Below, piece after piece: positions 1-11,775 of a stretch of DNA of 64,000 nucleotides. Below the pieces are notes generated by a model that saw nothing but the letters and a program-made list of their open reading frames with translations, was not told where the DNA came from and made no database searches. The DNA comes from Aldrovandia affinis (Eukaryota > Chordata > Actinopteri > Notacanthiformes > Halosauridae): assembly GCA_029706075.1 (NCBI GenBank), contig JAINUG010000324.1, positions 648,115 to 712,114 on the forward strand, in the 5' to 3' direction. Position 1 is the stretch's first letter. Every line of letters starts with the position of its first letter. Made by a program: the position numbers and the translations under genes.

Positions 1-139
1 CAATGAATACCCGCCTGTGTCACTACAAAGTAGGGCACGAGGAAAAACCTTCAAAAAGAGCGAAACTAAAAGCCTATACCAAGGGCTGTTTTCTGATAAG
101 TTATCTGTAGTTTTTCTTTCACAGTACTTGTCTTTTTAA

Positions 140-510
140 TCTTTTATTTACATTTTGTTACTTATTTCTTTTCTCTGTCCCAATTTGGTGGCCAAATCTA
201 CCCCCCTTCCCCACGAATACGCTGTGTGCAACTACGGGACCAGCCACTACCCAGGGGCCGGCAGTGACGTGGACCTCCTTTGAGAAGCACTGCGCAGAGC
301 CATCGACTGTGATTGCAGTACTCACTGGGAAGCCTTCTGTACATGCGGCGAGCCCGTGCCAGCTTCCCTTCCCCCTCCCTGGGGTGGACAGCTAATGCCG
401 CCCCTGAGCGGGACTCCCGGCCAGAGCCGGGCTGGCATAGTCAGAGAATCGTACCCCGGCTGCAGTGCTTCCCGGCGAGTGCCTTTACCGTTATGCCATC
501 CGGGGGCCCT
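140..510 (-). mobile_element. tRNA-derived SINE (shared-body family), complete, head type 1
   Basis: On the minus strand this begins with a tRNA-like head containing an A-box-like TGGCATAACGGTAAAGGCA and a B-box-like GGTACGATTCT, the internal pol III promoter arrangement. The body follows (CTCTGGCCGGGAGT..., a GGGGCGG...CTGTCC...CCCAGGGAGGGGG block), and the tail contains GGCCACCAAATTGGGACAGAG and T/A-rich sequence. Flanking direct repeats are visible: ACAGTACTTGTCTTTTTAA at 121-139 and ACAGCACTTGCTTTTTAA at 511-528, differing by one base and one indel, which fits a target-site duplication. Open frames here are shadows of the SINE. The same body recurs at 8123, 21127, 33965 and 54951. Confidence 0.85.
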
Positions 511-3373
511 ACAGCACTTGCTTTTTAACATGCATTTCTTGTCAGAGTTTGACATTATATTGATGGTTTCTGAAAAAGAAAGCCTTTTTTTATTACTGCA
601 GACAGTTTACCAGTAGTTAATTGAATTACAAATGTCCTTATTGTCTTCGTCATAGTTTTATTGAAAATCGTATATTACTCTGCAGTGGAAGACAGCGCGG
701 CTGAATTTGGAACTTAATGGACGTAGCAGGAAGTTTGGCAAGTCTACATGCCGTCAAACCACCATTTATTGCTAATTAACAATAATGACATTCTGTCACT
801 CTGAATTTTTAATTCTAATGCTTATTTTTAGTGATTGTATTTTACAGCGAGGAACTTTAATGAAGAAATATGAAAATTGTGCCTGTCATAATGATCAGCA
901 CCATCTGGTGTTGCAGAGATGTCCCCCCCCCACCCCATCTCTCTCTGCATTGTAAACAGAAAATACCAGCACATCTAAACAACAGTGTCAGCCTGCACTG
1001 TCACCTAAAGGTCAAAATAGATACTGCACCCACACGGAAATCCTCTCCCAAATCCGACGGAGAACATTTGTGAGCGTTTTCCAATTACACGCTATACAAA
1101 GTTAACAGTTCTGTAACTATTTGTCAATACCGCATCCATAAAAGAAATGTTATGGAGCAAATGGCCTGTTTTATTTGCAGAATTGCAGGTGACTTGAACC
1201 TCACAGGTAATTTCGGGGGAGGAACATCATCTTTGCATCATGGGTAATTCAGGAATATTAGCTCCACTGCCAGAGACCGTCCACTTAGACACGCACCACT
1301 ATGATGTGCCAATCAGCGGCGTCTCCGAGGTGCACAAGAACGCCCTTGTCGGTTCCATGAGGCATAGCCAGCCAAATGACTACCATTTTGAAGCAAATTG
1401 CACCACTTAACCCGCAGCAAGGTCAATGGACTGCTACGGGATGCTTTAAGGGGCAAACGTTTAAAGGTATAAACAGATGAAAGGTAGCACACAGTAAACA
1501 GCGGATACGACAGTGGAAAGAAAGCTTTGTCTCGGGTTTACGACGGGCCAGAATGGCAATATCGACCCTCCCAGGTGAGTCCAATCTGCTGCAGGCCCTT
1601 ACGGACTAATAATAGGAATGTTGATTGACTGCTCATTTCGCGTAACGGTTAAAAAAAATGCTGCTTCGGCCCAGGATTATCGTGGCCACTTAGGCCCTGT
1701 CTTCTTACTTCCCAAACAGAAATTAAACCATTTTAAAACGTCAACAAAAAGCAACAAAAAAAATGGCTTGAGTGTGGTTATTTGTGTGACACATGCAGAC
1801 ACCCAACACTCCTGCAGGGAATTCTGGGTAATAACTGAGAGCAAAGTATGTCCCAGAAGGAGCTTCATAAAATGGCACAGATTCCCTTAATCAAGCACAA
1901 CCCCCATTCAGCATACGGCTGCGCCCGCTGTGAGCCATGGGGAGCACAACCCTTTCCTTAAGGATGAGTCTGTCCCCAAAACCACAGTACCCTAAGGAGG
2001 GGGGGGGGCACTGCCACATGTTTGCTGCCAGGGTGCCAGAGAAGGAGGGCAACATTAAAACAAATCTAAATCCCTGTTCATTACAATACCCTTTTGTCGC
2101 AATTAAAACAACTGAATGCACAATAATATTTGGCTTCCAATATATAAGTTGGCTGGCTGAACAATTTTTTTTCTTCTTTTTGCTGTCAGCTCTCTGGCCT
2201 CGGATTTTCACAAGAAAGGATAAAATCACAAAAGAACACTTCCTACTTTTGGCTGCCTCTCTCTGTTCCTGTCGCTGTATGTGTATTTGACCGAACATCT
2301 TCATAGCTCGTGCCTTGCCAGCTGAGCCTGCCAGGGGCGCGTGTCTGCTTTCGTATCCCCTCCGTAGCGGAGTACTCCGAAGTGCAGGCATATCCCCTCT
2401 GGGGCTGTGTCTGACCCGCAGTGCTGCTGCTGCAGAAACAGGACAGTTAACAGGCTTACTTCTGCAATATAACGCTTACCACACCAACTACCATCACAGC
2501 ACTGATAATGTTTTTTCCTCTGTGCTTTTTTTTCTCTTTGAGAAAGCACGGGATAAATAGACAGGAGCCTTCCACTGGGGGGTGGGGCTGTAGGGAGACG
2601 GGAGAAAGAGTGCTTCCACCAGTCAGCAGTCACGGACGAGTGGACGGCGAGTTTCTACCCCCCCCCTCCGCCGGGGTGTGGGTCAGGGCGAGCTCGGAGG
2701 GCCCATTTCGGATTAGGTGCCCTGGCTGCACCTGTCAGCGGTTTGCGACCGAGGCCACGGCTAATCCCCTCACGCCCCGGAGGGAGGCGCTGATTGCCTT
2801 CATTATCGCCGTGGCAGCGCCCCAAAACACAGTAACACCAAACTCTGACCCCCACCCCCCTCCACAACCCCACCCACTTTCTCCCTAATCTCACGGAACG
2901 CGGCGACGCGCTCTCCTCCACCAGCAGGCCGGCTGAGCGCCTCGGCGTTGGCCGCGGGGGCCGCCGGGCCCTCTGTGTGAAATAGGAAGTGCCACTGCAG
3001 CCTTTCTGTAGGCTATTACCGGGGCCTCTCTGGCTCTTTTCACGGTCCTTACCAAGCAGAGGGGGGAAGGAAATGACAATGGTCAGCCTTGCGGAGTCAG
3101 GACATTGGAGACGGGGAGCCCTGGAGAAATGGGTTTGACACTGGAGACACTTCAGACCTGAGCTAAACGGCGTAATAAGCACGCAGGCAGCGCTCCTCTC
3201 TCCATCTCACAGACAGGGGCTCATATTGTCACAATGACTATCACGGCTTGTGCGGCGCATTACCGACACCGCCGCGCCGGGGGGGGAAAAAGTCATCTTA
3301 AATAACAGCTTACTCACCATAAAGACTGGCTTGCATTAAAGCTTATATAAAAGTCAATCGCTCCTGTGCTGCT
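511..3373. other. Unique non-coding stretch, CpG-rich at about 2640-3010
   Basis: No open frame resembles a known protein and no interspersed repeat was recognised. A C-run lies near 919-925 and a G-run near 1997-2008. The part from about 2640 to 3010 is richer in G+C and CpG than its surroundings (TCTCACGGAACGCGGCGACG region near 2890). It could be a regulatory patch, but nothing proves it. Confidence 0.4.
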
Positions 3374-3431
3374 GGAGATGGAGGGACGGGGAGGGGAGGG
3401 GGGAGAGGGGAGGGGGGAGAGGGGGGGGGGA
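3374..3431. repeat. G-rich purine tract with G-quadruplex potential
   Basis: An almost pure purine run on the plus strand made of GGGGA/GGGGGG blocks, with more than four G-runs of at least four bases and short A or GA loops. This could form a G-quadruplex. It may equally be simple low-complexity expansion. Confidence 0.7.
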
Positions 3432-4350
3432 CAGCTTTGCCCAGGTAATGGGGGAAAACAAAAAGGCCCTATTCACACCTCATTACATGGCTGAGGAATA
3501 CACGAGACGGGCTTAAGTAGTGCAGCTTTCGCTGTCAAAGCAATTGTTGTGGAGATTGTGAGAGCGGGTCGCCACAATTCCCCCCGCCCCCCTCTTCAGA
3601 ACCTGTTCGCTGGGGGTGACCCTGCCGCACCAGGCAAAGCAAATGAATTTATCCAGGGTCCAAATCTAATTTTTCATTGTGGCGTCGGGGGGCCTCTGCT
3701 CTACGTGTTGGCAATTATACTCTGTGATCCTCCCAGCGCTACAGGAGAGAACATATAGCCACAGAGGTACAGACAAAAGGAGGCCTTAGGCAGTGGCCCA
3801 AAGCAGCAAGGCAATGTTTCAAGCAATATTTACATAGCTCCAAACCTCAGCAGACGGGCACAATGAAGTCCAGATAGCTCCCAGTGCAAATGAAAGGATT
3901 TAAGATAACCTATTAAAATTCCCTCCCATTGTAGGCCCGGGTATTATGCTTTTTTTTTCTCTTCAGTCGCCACGGCGGTATTCTACGAGGGGAGCTTCTC
4001 CCTGACAAACCCTGAGCTATTGATTTATGTTCAGCGCCGAGAACGACATTAGTGAGACTGATCTCTCGCCGAACAGTCCCGAGAGGCTGATCCCGCTAAA
4101 AGCCGGCAGAGGTGGACGAATCGCCGGGCGGCTCTGTGATCCGGAGGTTAACCCACTCAAAGAGCCCGTTCTGAGCGCCCCCTCTCGCCGGGCCCCGAGT
4201 GAAGGCGCTTCATCACACGGGTCAAAAAGCCCTGCGCTGTTTTGCACGACCTCCATTCCCCTCCTTATGCATGCCTTTAAAAGGAAGGTGGATTGCCTGG
4301 CTTTGCTATGCTGGACTCCAGCGACATGAAGCATACAAGCATCAAATAAT
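3432..4350. other. Unique non-coding stretch
   Basis: No gene is recognised. A CpG-richer patch covers about 3970-4240 and contains an open frame at 4027-4329 with no recognisable domain, so I do not call it a gene. Confidence 0.35.
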
Positions 4351-4520
4351 GGCTCTGTGGCTCGGTAGGTAGAGCATGGCTTTGGCAACGCTTAGGTTGT
4401 GGGTTCAATCTCCACTGGGGCCACTGAAAAATGTACGCATTCACTACTGTGAATAAACTGTTCTTGACTACGGTTAACACTTTGTTGTACGTCGCTCTGG
4501 ATAAGAGCGTCTGCCTAATG
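4351..4520 (+). mobile_element. tRNA-derived SINE with L2-type 3' tail
   Basis: The head has an A-box-like TGGCTCGGTAGGTAGAGCA and a B-box-like GGTTCAATCTCC, spaced as in a tRNA. A short body follows, then a tail with CGCTCTGGATAAGAGCGTCT and GCCTAATGG, running into an AT microsatellite (4522-4540). That tail motif is shared with the L2 copies elsewhere in the window, so L2 reverse transcriptase is the likely mobiliser. The element looks near complete; I could not define a convincing target-site duplication. Confidence 0.8.
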
Positions 4521-4654
4521 GAATATATATATATATATTATTATATTAAATAAGTGACTCTGGGGGCAGGGGGCAGGGGGGTGTGGTTGGATGGGGGGGG
4601 TATTCCGATGTCTCGGAATCATTACGGCTTGTCGCCCAAATCTTTTTGTCTGCA

Positions 4655-4715
4655 CTTCTGTCAGTCGCTCTGGATGAGGGCATCTGCTACACAACTGGGT
4701 GTAAAATGTAAATAA
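4655..4715 (+). mobile_element. Second L2-type tail fragment
   Basis: Contains a diverged GTCGCTCTGGATGAGGGCAT, then CTGCTACACA and TGTAAAATGTAAAT. This is a 3' tail of an L2 LINE or an L2-tailed SINE, lying 135 bp downstream of the previous tail. No head is visible, so it is a fragment. Confidence 0.6.
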
Positions 4716-5851
4716 AATTGGCCATTATGAGGTGTGGCACAGCAGTGGCTGCTCTCATAGCAGAGCTGAACAGCCCCAAAGGAGACTCAGACCAGGCAGG
4801 GGAATATTTGTTGCATTCTTTAAATACCCACCACAGAGCCTTCAAATGCAACTTATTTGCAAGGACAGGACAATTAACTATGTTCACTCGATGAGAAAAG
4901 TAACCGGCCACTTGACTGGAACTACCCAAACGATGTTTGTAACATTTGTTGTCTAATTTTGTGAATAAATGTATTTCTAACACATTTCACCTATTATTCG
5001 TTTGACAAGCAGCCGCGGTACAAGCAGGATAGTGACTTACATATTTGTAAGTCAAGTAAATATGCTTCTAGTTATGTGCATTTTTTTTTTTTAATCCAAC
5101 AGTTTTAGTTTTTTTACTAAGTTTCATGTTATATTCTTTCACGCCGTCCTCCTTAATTGCTACTTTAAAGAGATCAATGCACGTTGAGCGCAATACACTC
5201 GTAACGGGGATGTTGACCAAAGAAACATAAAATGAAAAAGAAAACCCAAACAGAGTTACGAGACTTTCTGAAAAATGCGAGATCAACAAACAACTTTCAA
5301 CCTCGAGCCTCGTCTTGTCTGTTTGCAATTAAGAAATATAACGTGTGAGAGTGGGCCGCTCTTAATTGGCCTCCACGCGCGGGCGTGCGTACCTCACGGA
5401 CGTGTCGTTAGCATGAAAGCGTTGCAGCGAGGGCCTCGGCACGCAATGAATCCATCCTCACCACAGCTGGGCCTTAAGAGACACTAATGATGCGCGGGAT
5501 GTATATTTAAAGAGGAAGCTGAGAAATGCATCATCGTTTCATAAATCTATTGATCAGCCTGAAATATCAGGCGGTGACAGATCGCACGCTGGGTGATTGA
5601 TGCGATTCACAAAGCCTTCTATCCGTGTTTATTCATGAGACGTTTCCATCAACAGAGGAAGAACTCCTGTGGCGTGTCTGGAATCTGTGTGTTTATGAAC
5701 AGCCATCTTTGTTGAATAATTGATACACGTGGGGAGGGTTATTGAAAGTTTCATATAGAGTAAGACACATTCTACATCTGCGAGGGTTGAATCTGGGTAA
5801 AAAAAAGTTTCAGATATCAACTCCACATCTGTGAAAGCAGTGGTTGAGGTT
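4716..5851. other. Unique non-coding stretch
   Basis: No gene or interspersed element recognised. The AT-rich block near 5500-5640 (TTGATCAGCCTGAAATATCA; TGGGTGATTGATGCG) has the look of homeodomain/TALE-site-rich regulatory DNA, but that is only an impression. Confidence 0.3.
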
Positions 5852-5893
5852 TGTGTGTGTGTGTGTGTGTGTGTGGGGGTGGGGGTGGGGGTG
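5852..5893 (+). repeat. (TG)n followed by (GGGGGT)n microsatellite
   Basis: About 11 TG units run directly into GGGGGT repeats. A simple sequence repeat of the kind common in fish genomes. Confidence 0.9.
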
Positions 5894-6474
5894 ACTTTCA
5901 AGTGATAAAACCTTTAATTCTTCACACTTAAAATAGGCCATTTGTTGTGGAAAGCTGTTGGAGGCCTGGTGAATGTGAACCATTTGCAGTTAAATGGTGC
6001 AATTTGATAACCGCTTTGTTGAAATCCTTATAGTTAAATGTTCCTCTCTGAGTCATTAAATGCAAACTAACAAGAAATATATGGCACAGCGAATAAAATG
6101 TGAAAAAATATTACTACCATAACTATGCAATGATTGACCTCTCTGGTATTCCTAACTGTCGAATTTTCTCACTCTGTGCAGGATGCAGTCTGGCTCATTC
6201 TCCAAGTACACAGTCTTTCCTGCTCTGACCGCTGTCCTCTCACTGTAAATAACTGCTGATAGAACCAAATAATGAAATTATTAAATATACAGTGAACAAA
6301 GGAAAACATATTCCAAACATTGCAATGTACAATATGAGTGATGCAATTAATGAAGTCATTTTAACCAGGCAGGCAATTTTACAAACTGAGACAATAGCAA
6401 CTAGTAGTGGGGACTTTAGTTCCTTGCAGGGACATGAATCCTTCGATTCAGTTCACTATAACAAGTTGTTAACT
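5894..6474. other. Unique AT-rich non-coding stretch
   Basis: No gene, RNA or recognised transposon. The short open frame at 6292-6513 has no recognisable domain and runs into the tandem duplication that follows. Confidence 0.35.
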
Positions 6475-6586
6475 GATTCGGTCACAGATTTGTTCAGCAC
6501 TACTTCCGAATAGTCTTTAGTTCATTCACTGATTCGTTCACCGATTCATTCAGTACTACTCACGGCTAGTTTTTCGTTCGCCTGCA
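6475..6586 (+). repeat. Two-copy 56-bp diverged tandem duplication rich in GATTCRTTCA
   Basis: Unit 1 (6475-6530) and unit 2 (6531-6586) both follow the order GATTCGKTCAC, GATT(T/C)(G/A)TTCAG, (C/T)ACTAC, (A/C)GGCTAGT-like, TTCRTTC. A further GATTCGTT lies at about 6601. This may be part of a diverged transposon end or a locally expanded site cluster. Confidence 0.55.
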
Positions 6587-7473
6587 TTTATTCAGCATAG
6601 ATTCGTTGACCCCCCCCACCCCGGGCGGCAACAGCGTCTGTGCAACGAGATCGCTGATGTGCACCAATGTTAAAGCAAGTTGGACACAAATACAGAATTG
6701 CATTCTCACTTTGTTAATTCAATTGTGGTCAGTTTGTACGCATACATATTTTAAAAGAAATAAAATTGGCCATGGATTCATGTCAAAACTGACATTTATT
6801 TTCACTCGGTTCCATTTCACTTGCTCGTGACTAGGATAGCACATTATTGAGACTAGTAGATGACGTAACTCCCTTGGCAAAATAACCCGATTTGGCCCAG
6901 TGGGAAGTGAAACTATCCTCAATCAATGCTGACAGTCTATTTATATTATATTTTGCTAACAAAGGGAGAATTGCATTTCTGAAACTTACCCAGTACAGTA
7001 TAGCATTGCTTTCTTTATTATTAAATACATGCAGTAGCACTTCTCATTCCATTTGATTGTTTTTATTTTAGTCAACAAGAACACAACGCTTGACAGTCAG
7101 GCAGTATAATAAGATGAATAAATATCTCAATTTCAGATACCTAGTTTTTGGAATATGGTACAGTGTGCTGATATTGGGTTATTGGTTCAGGTTATTGGGG
7201 CAGTGGTTCATTGTGACAAAGTGACCTCATTATTCTCCTCTCTAAAAGATATGTCGATCGCCCTGATTCCCATAAACAAACACAGACTGTTCTGGTGTTC
7301 ACCGCTGACAGGTTCTATTACGGATTAATCATCAGATCATCTATCTAAGGGTTATCAGCACCAGCTTGGTCCAGCTTGGTGACCCAGAGGGTTAACCCCT
7401 TTGTCCTTTTACAGCTCCCTAAAAAAATGTAATGGTTCAAAATTCCCTATTGTTTCCTTTTTAATCATTTTCA
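6587..7473. other. Unique AT-rich non-coding stretch
   Basis: No gene or recognised element. A duplicated CCAGCTTGGT word occurs near 7361-7380. Confidence 0.35.
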
Positions 7474-7546
7474 TCTTGTAAGTCGCTCTGGGTAAGAGCA
7501 TCTGCTAAATGCCTAAAATGTAAAGAAAATGTAAATGAATCTGTAA
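7474..7546 (+). mobile_element. L2-type 3' tail fragment
   Basis: Contains GTAAGTCGCTCTGGGTAAGA, then GCATCTGCTAAATGCCTAAA and repeated AATGTAAA. This is the 3' end of an L2 LINE or an L2-tailed SINE with everything upstream missing, as expected from 5' truncation during target-primed reverse transcription. Confidence 0.75.
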
Positions 7547-8104
7547 CATTAAATTGGCATTATTTATTCCAAGTAAGCAATGGTTGTTGAGGTTTCCCAG
7601 ATTGGAATTTATGTTAGGAATGCACGATTGGCCTTGTCACATTGTAGTGATATCCTTTGCCTGAGCATATTATGTTTCCCCATATAATAGCTAAACCAAC
7701 ATCTCTGTGTAAACAAAATTGTCTTCCCCAAACCTTGACATAGCAGTGTTTGGTGTCACCACAATATGAACCACGAGAGGATCATTTAAATGATAACTTT
7801 AAAAATGGGTCTGAACCAGACTTGCGCTGGTCTTTCTCCAAATCGTGAGTCATGCATGGGCTAGGAAGAGAAGCCCCCCTCTGTTGAACACTTAAAGTGT
7901 GGTCTGTTGGTGGCTTAGGCCATTCTAGCCTCTGATTCTACACATTCTGGCATTCTTGGGATTTTGCTGGCTCATACTCTGGCACTAGTGTTTTTTTTAT
8001 TAGCTTTTTTCTGGCTGCGTGAGTTGATGCATTTTGGGAGAGACAAGATTGGTTTGGAACATTTTTCTTTTTTTTCTTTATATAGATGATTTTCCCTTTC
8101 ATTA
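7547..8104. other. Unique AT-rich non-coding stretch
   Basis: No gene or recognised element; it ends at the left target-site duplication of the next SINE. Confidence 0.35.
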
Positions 8105-8122
8105 TTGTATCATGTAATTTTT

Positions 8123-8486
8123 TATTTTTTATTGAATTTAATTTTCGGATTTTATCCCGTTTTTCTCCCAATTTGGTAGCCAATTACTCCCACTAGTCTT
8201 CGTTCAATCTCCTCCCTCGTAGTTCGCTGCTATAGTCCTGTGCCCGGCAGTGACAATGGCGAAGTGCTGCCTCCTCCGAGACGGCACTCTGGTAATTCTG
8301 GTACCCCAGAGCCACTCCTGTGCGCAGCGAACTGTGTCGGCTTTCCTCCCCCCTTCCCGGGGCGGACAGCCAGTTGACGCCCCGGTGGCACTCCCGGCCA
8401 GAGCCCACTCTGGCGCGACGAGGAATCGAACCCCGGTCGCCATGGCCAGCGTTGGACGTTGACACCACTAGACCACGCGGGAGGCC
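8123..8486 (-). mobile_element. tRNA-derived SINE (shared-body family), complete, head type 2
   Basis: On the minus strand it starts GGCCTCCCGCGTGGTCTAGTGG, which contains an A-box (TGGTCTAGTGGT), and has the B-box GGTTCGATTCC. The body is CTCTGGCCGGGAGTGCCACC... and the tail includes GGCTACCAAATTGGGAGAAA. A target-site duplication is clear: TTGTATCATGTAATTTTT at 8105-8122 and TTGTATCATGTCATTTTT at 8487-8504, 17 of 18 bases identical. That proves retroposition and suggests a fairly recent insertion. Open frames on both strands here are shadows. Confidence 0.92.
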
Positions 8487-8809
8487 TTGTATCATGTCAT
8501 TTTTAAGTCTAGGTTGTAATGTTTGTTAAGATAGTAAACCTGTCTGTAGATTTGACCTGGGATATTTTGTCTTTGTCTTAGTAAATATATTTTGCATGTA
8601 GGATAAGTGAGGGCGTTTTAACACATAATACCACTTGTGTTCAGTATTCAGAGTGCTGAACCGTAAACAAGATGCATTTGACCGTTAAGGCTGCTGGATT
8701 CAGGGAATAGACATTTTTATGAAATTCTCACTGCCTGACAGCAAAATGCAAAGAACATCCCTAAAAAACAAACTAGTTTGTATCTAAAATATACAATAAA
8801 AAACTAAAA

Positions 8810-9266
8810 TAAAAATATGAGACCTTAGACTGGGGAGAAGATTCAGACTCCATCAGGACAACGACTCCAGACCCACAGCCAAAGCAACACTGGAATGGCT
8901 TCAGAACGGGAGGGTAGATGTCCTTGAGTGGCCCAGCTAAAGCCCAGACTTGAATCCTATTGAGAGTCTGTGGAGGGACTTGAAGATTGCAGTTCACAGA
9001 CGTTCTCCATCCAACCCGATGAAAAGAAAATCTGAGAAAATCTACAAGGAAGAATGAGCAAAAATCTCCAAATCCAAATGTGTGTAGCTGAGACTCAAAG
9101 CTGTAATTGGTCCCAAAGGTGCTTCTTTTTGTGCAATAAAAATATTTTAGCCCCTTTAAATTGTTTAGCATATTGTGTGACTCAAGATTAAAAGAAAAAA
9201 CATTTCAATGCATTGAAAATTGTGGCTGCAATTACTCAAGGGGGTGAATACACTCTGAAGCCACTG
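8810..9266 (+). mobile_element. Tc1-like DNA transposon, 3' half with transposase remnant
   Basis: Plus-strand translation from about 8822 gives the C-terminal catalytic part of a Tc1-family transposase: a QDND-type motif (second aspartate) near 8850, then LEWPS, SPDLNPIESLW (the DD34E glutamate) and RRSPSNP. A stop replaces the codon between the two halves of WPS-SPDLN. The element ends in a terminal-inverted-repeat sequence with GGGGGTGAATACACTCTGAA and CACTG at 9262-9266. The 5' half (DNA-binding domain, first aspartate, left repeat) is missing. It is inactive. Confidence 0.85.
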
Positions 9267-10730
9267 TCGGTGGTCCAGTGAGGGCTTCACAATTGTCTCG
9301 CTGGTCCATGGAAAAACTTTTTTCGGAGAAAAAAACCCAGAGTTCTGAAACAAGTAACAATCTAAGATCTTTAACCACTAAACCGCACACCCCCACACCC
9401 CCACCCAAACCACAATGTTCTTTACACAACTCTATTATTTTTAACATTGTTTATTATGTTTTTGTGCACGTCGATGATAACTGAAATTAATGAAAGATGC
9501 TATGTGAGAAACTGAAACACTAACACTTACATGAACGCATCACCTCCATTTAAGACAGAAGCCATTTCTGGAGTGATTGAACAGAGGACTTTGTCAAAGC
9601 CAAGGCGAGCATCCTGGAAATGAAAGGGCTTGTCTCTTTTGGAGTGGAAGTCCCGGCTTCAGTGACGGCTTCTATCAGCCGTTTAGAAAGCCATGTTTTG
9701 ATTAACCTCTGGATGATGGCTTATTTGGTATTGATTTATCAGCTGTAACCCAATTAAACCTTTTTAAAGATATGGGTGGAAAATTCCACACAGACCTGAA
9801 AGAGTGAGCGAGAGAGAGAGAGAAAAAGAAAGAAAGCGAGAGAAAGGAGGAGGAAGAAGAAGAAGAAGTTCATTGAGAAACAAATCCCCTTTATTGAATG
9901 CGAGTTGCGACAGAATCCATTACGGAGCACCTGGCGACCCATCAATTCACTTTTGACGATGGCATCCAGCTCTAAACCTATTTGGCGAAAGATTAATTTT
10001 ATCAAACACAATAACCCAGGAAATAAATGGAAATTAATTCACCATTTTAATATTGTGCTCGTCACATCCATGTGCTTGAAATACGTAATTACCTGATTCC
10101 TGGAGTCAGTTGCCTCTGAAAAGCGCTCCTGAACCACAGCTCGCATTCCTACAGCCGTCTGCTTTAGGGAGGGGGACAAAAGGGAACGGAAGGCTTACGC
10201 TGATTGCAAACCAATTATTAGGGTGGAAAGACAAACTGTTCCTGTTTGGCAAGACAGCGCGTTTCACAGGCCTCGTGCAATTTGGTTTTGTCTCAATTCA
10301 AGTGGAAATAATACAAGGAGGAACATCTAAAGACACTCCCGTTCTCCCAGCAGCCGCGGCGCAATAATTACAGCATAACATGCTCTTGTTGGGCGCAATC
10401 TTGAGGGACAACAACATGGTTTCGCTACATATTCATAAACCTATTTGGATTTATTTGTCTCGCCAGCTTCCACAGCTTAAAGAAAGGGCGCTGCGCTCTG
10501 GCACTCCTTTCAGCCGTAAAATCAGCTCGATTTGAAAATAGTCAACTTGCCATTCCGTATAAAAATGTATGCATTGATATATAACATACAGAATGTGTCA
10601 GATTGTGGCCATTGCTGTCAATGTGAATAGCTTCTCAGAGTTGCCCGTTGTTAACTGAAATATCATAGGGTGTGCCTTATAGGAGGAAAGCATTTTCCAG
10701 CCCCCTTCGCTTTCCATTTCACACTGACAC
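9267..10730. other. Unique non-coding stretch with a purine tract
   Basis: No gene recognised. It contains the GA-rich tract described separately at 9801-9868. The rest shows no repeat I can name. Confidence 0.35.
9801..9868 (+). repeat. (GA)n/(GAA)n polypurine tract
   Basis: A 68-bp run of AG, GAAA and GAAGAA units, a polypurine/polypyrimidine microsatellite that could adopt triplex DNA. Confidence 0.85.
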
Positions 10731-10936
10731 TGAGCAGACGCTATTATCCAGAGCAATTTACACTGCATCCGGGTCAATTTACACTGGCGCGATCAATCAG
10801 CTGGATGTTTTACTGAGGAAATTCAGGTTAAGTACCATGTTCAGTGGAACAACGGCAGTGTCACACCCTGGAATCAAAACCTGCAACCTCTGCATTACAA
10901 GCCCAGGTCCCTAATCATTACACTACACTGCTGCCC
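10731..10936 (-). mobile_element. tRNA-derived SINE with L2-type tail, diverged
   Basis: Reading the minus strand: GCAGCAGTGTAGTGTAATGA (A-box region), then CTTGTAATGCAGAGGTTGCA, a B-box-like GGTTTTGATTCC, and the tail TTGCTCTGGATAATAGCGTC with TGCTCAGTG. The head matches the SINE at 53154, so the two belong to one family. Substitutions in both promoter boxes and the tail indicate an old copy. Confidence 0.75.
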
Positions 10937-11775
10937 CAGGTAGCACTTTCTCATCACCCCTACCTGCTGCCCCTACTCACACAAGTAGCACCTTTATGAT
11001 GTTCATAAGTGAATTGTGTTTATTTTTTTATTATAGTCCTACAGAGACTAAAGCCATGCGCTTGTTTTATGCTCTTACTGTCCCACCTTGTCCCCCTTAA
11101 CTGAAAATGACAGCACACGATGAAACAAGACAGGTAAACTGATGGACATTGGGTAAAATGAAACTCGACAAAAACATCAACGACCCAAATATTTTCACAA
11201 AACATACAGTAGTTTCCGTCTTCAGAAACAGTCCTGACAAATCTATTGGAACTGGTCACTGGGAGCCTCAAAGCATCCTGTTCAAATGAAAACTTGTTTA
11301 GTGTGGAGACTAAAGTATTTCCTGAAAGTAATGTTCCCATTAAAAGCAGCACTCTTGTATGAGAACACTCCTTATGTACTTGAGACAACACTTTAAGGCC
11401 TAAAAGTCGGGTAATTCACCTTCCGTCCTCAAATCTGTCTTGGTATGGTTCCATTAGTCTTCACCCACTGCTTAATATCCCATCTTATCAGACTGACGTG
11501 TGCTCCAGGCAGCAAAAAGGCCCACTCACATGCTCTGCTTCTCATTGGCCAATTACTGCGCCAACCCTGAAGGAGGTGAATTATTTGAGAGGATTATATG
11601 TTCGAATATAGACCAGTAATGGGCACAGAGGCCCGGCGAGGTGGAGCACACGCATGTGTTTGTGTTACTGTTTATTCCTGGTGGCCAGGAACACATCACG
11701 AGACAGGCGGGACACAAGGACCCCATACTTTTCAACCGGTGACTACGGCCTCCCTGAGGCCACACTGGTTAGTTA
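10937..11775. other. Unique non-coding stretch
   Basis: No gene or interspersed repeat recognised. It runs up to the TA target dinucleotide of the Tc1 element. Confidence 0.35.

Noticed and set aside
1891..2391. 166-residue minus-strand open frame
   Set aside because: No recognisable domain and low-complexity lysine run; unsupported as a gene without conservation or transcript evidence.
2655..3182. 175-residue minus-strand open frame in CpG-rich DNA
   Set aside because: GC-rich DNA has few stops; the composition (P, R, G-rich) shows no domain.
4351..4425. tRNA-like sequence as a real tRNA gene
   Set aside because: A- and B-boxes are present, but the acceptor stem does not pair and an L2-type tail follows; it is the SINE head. 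The same applies to the heads at 53154 and 15659.
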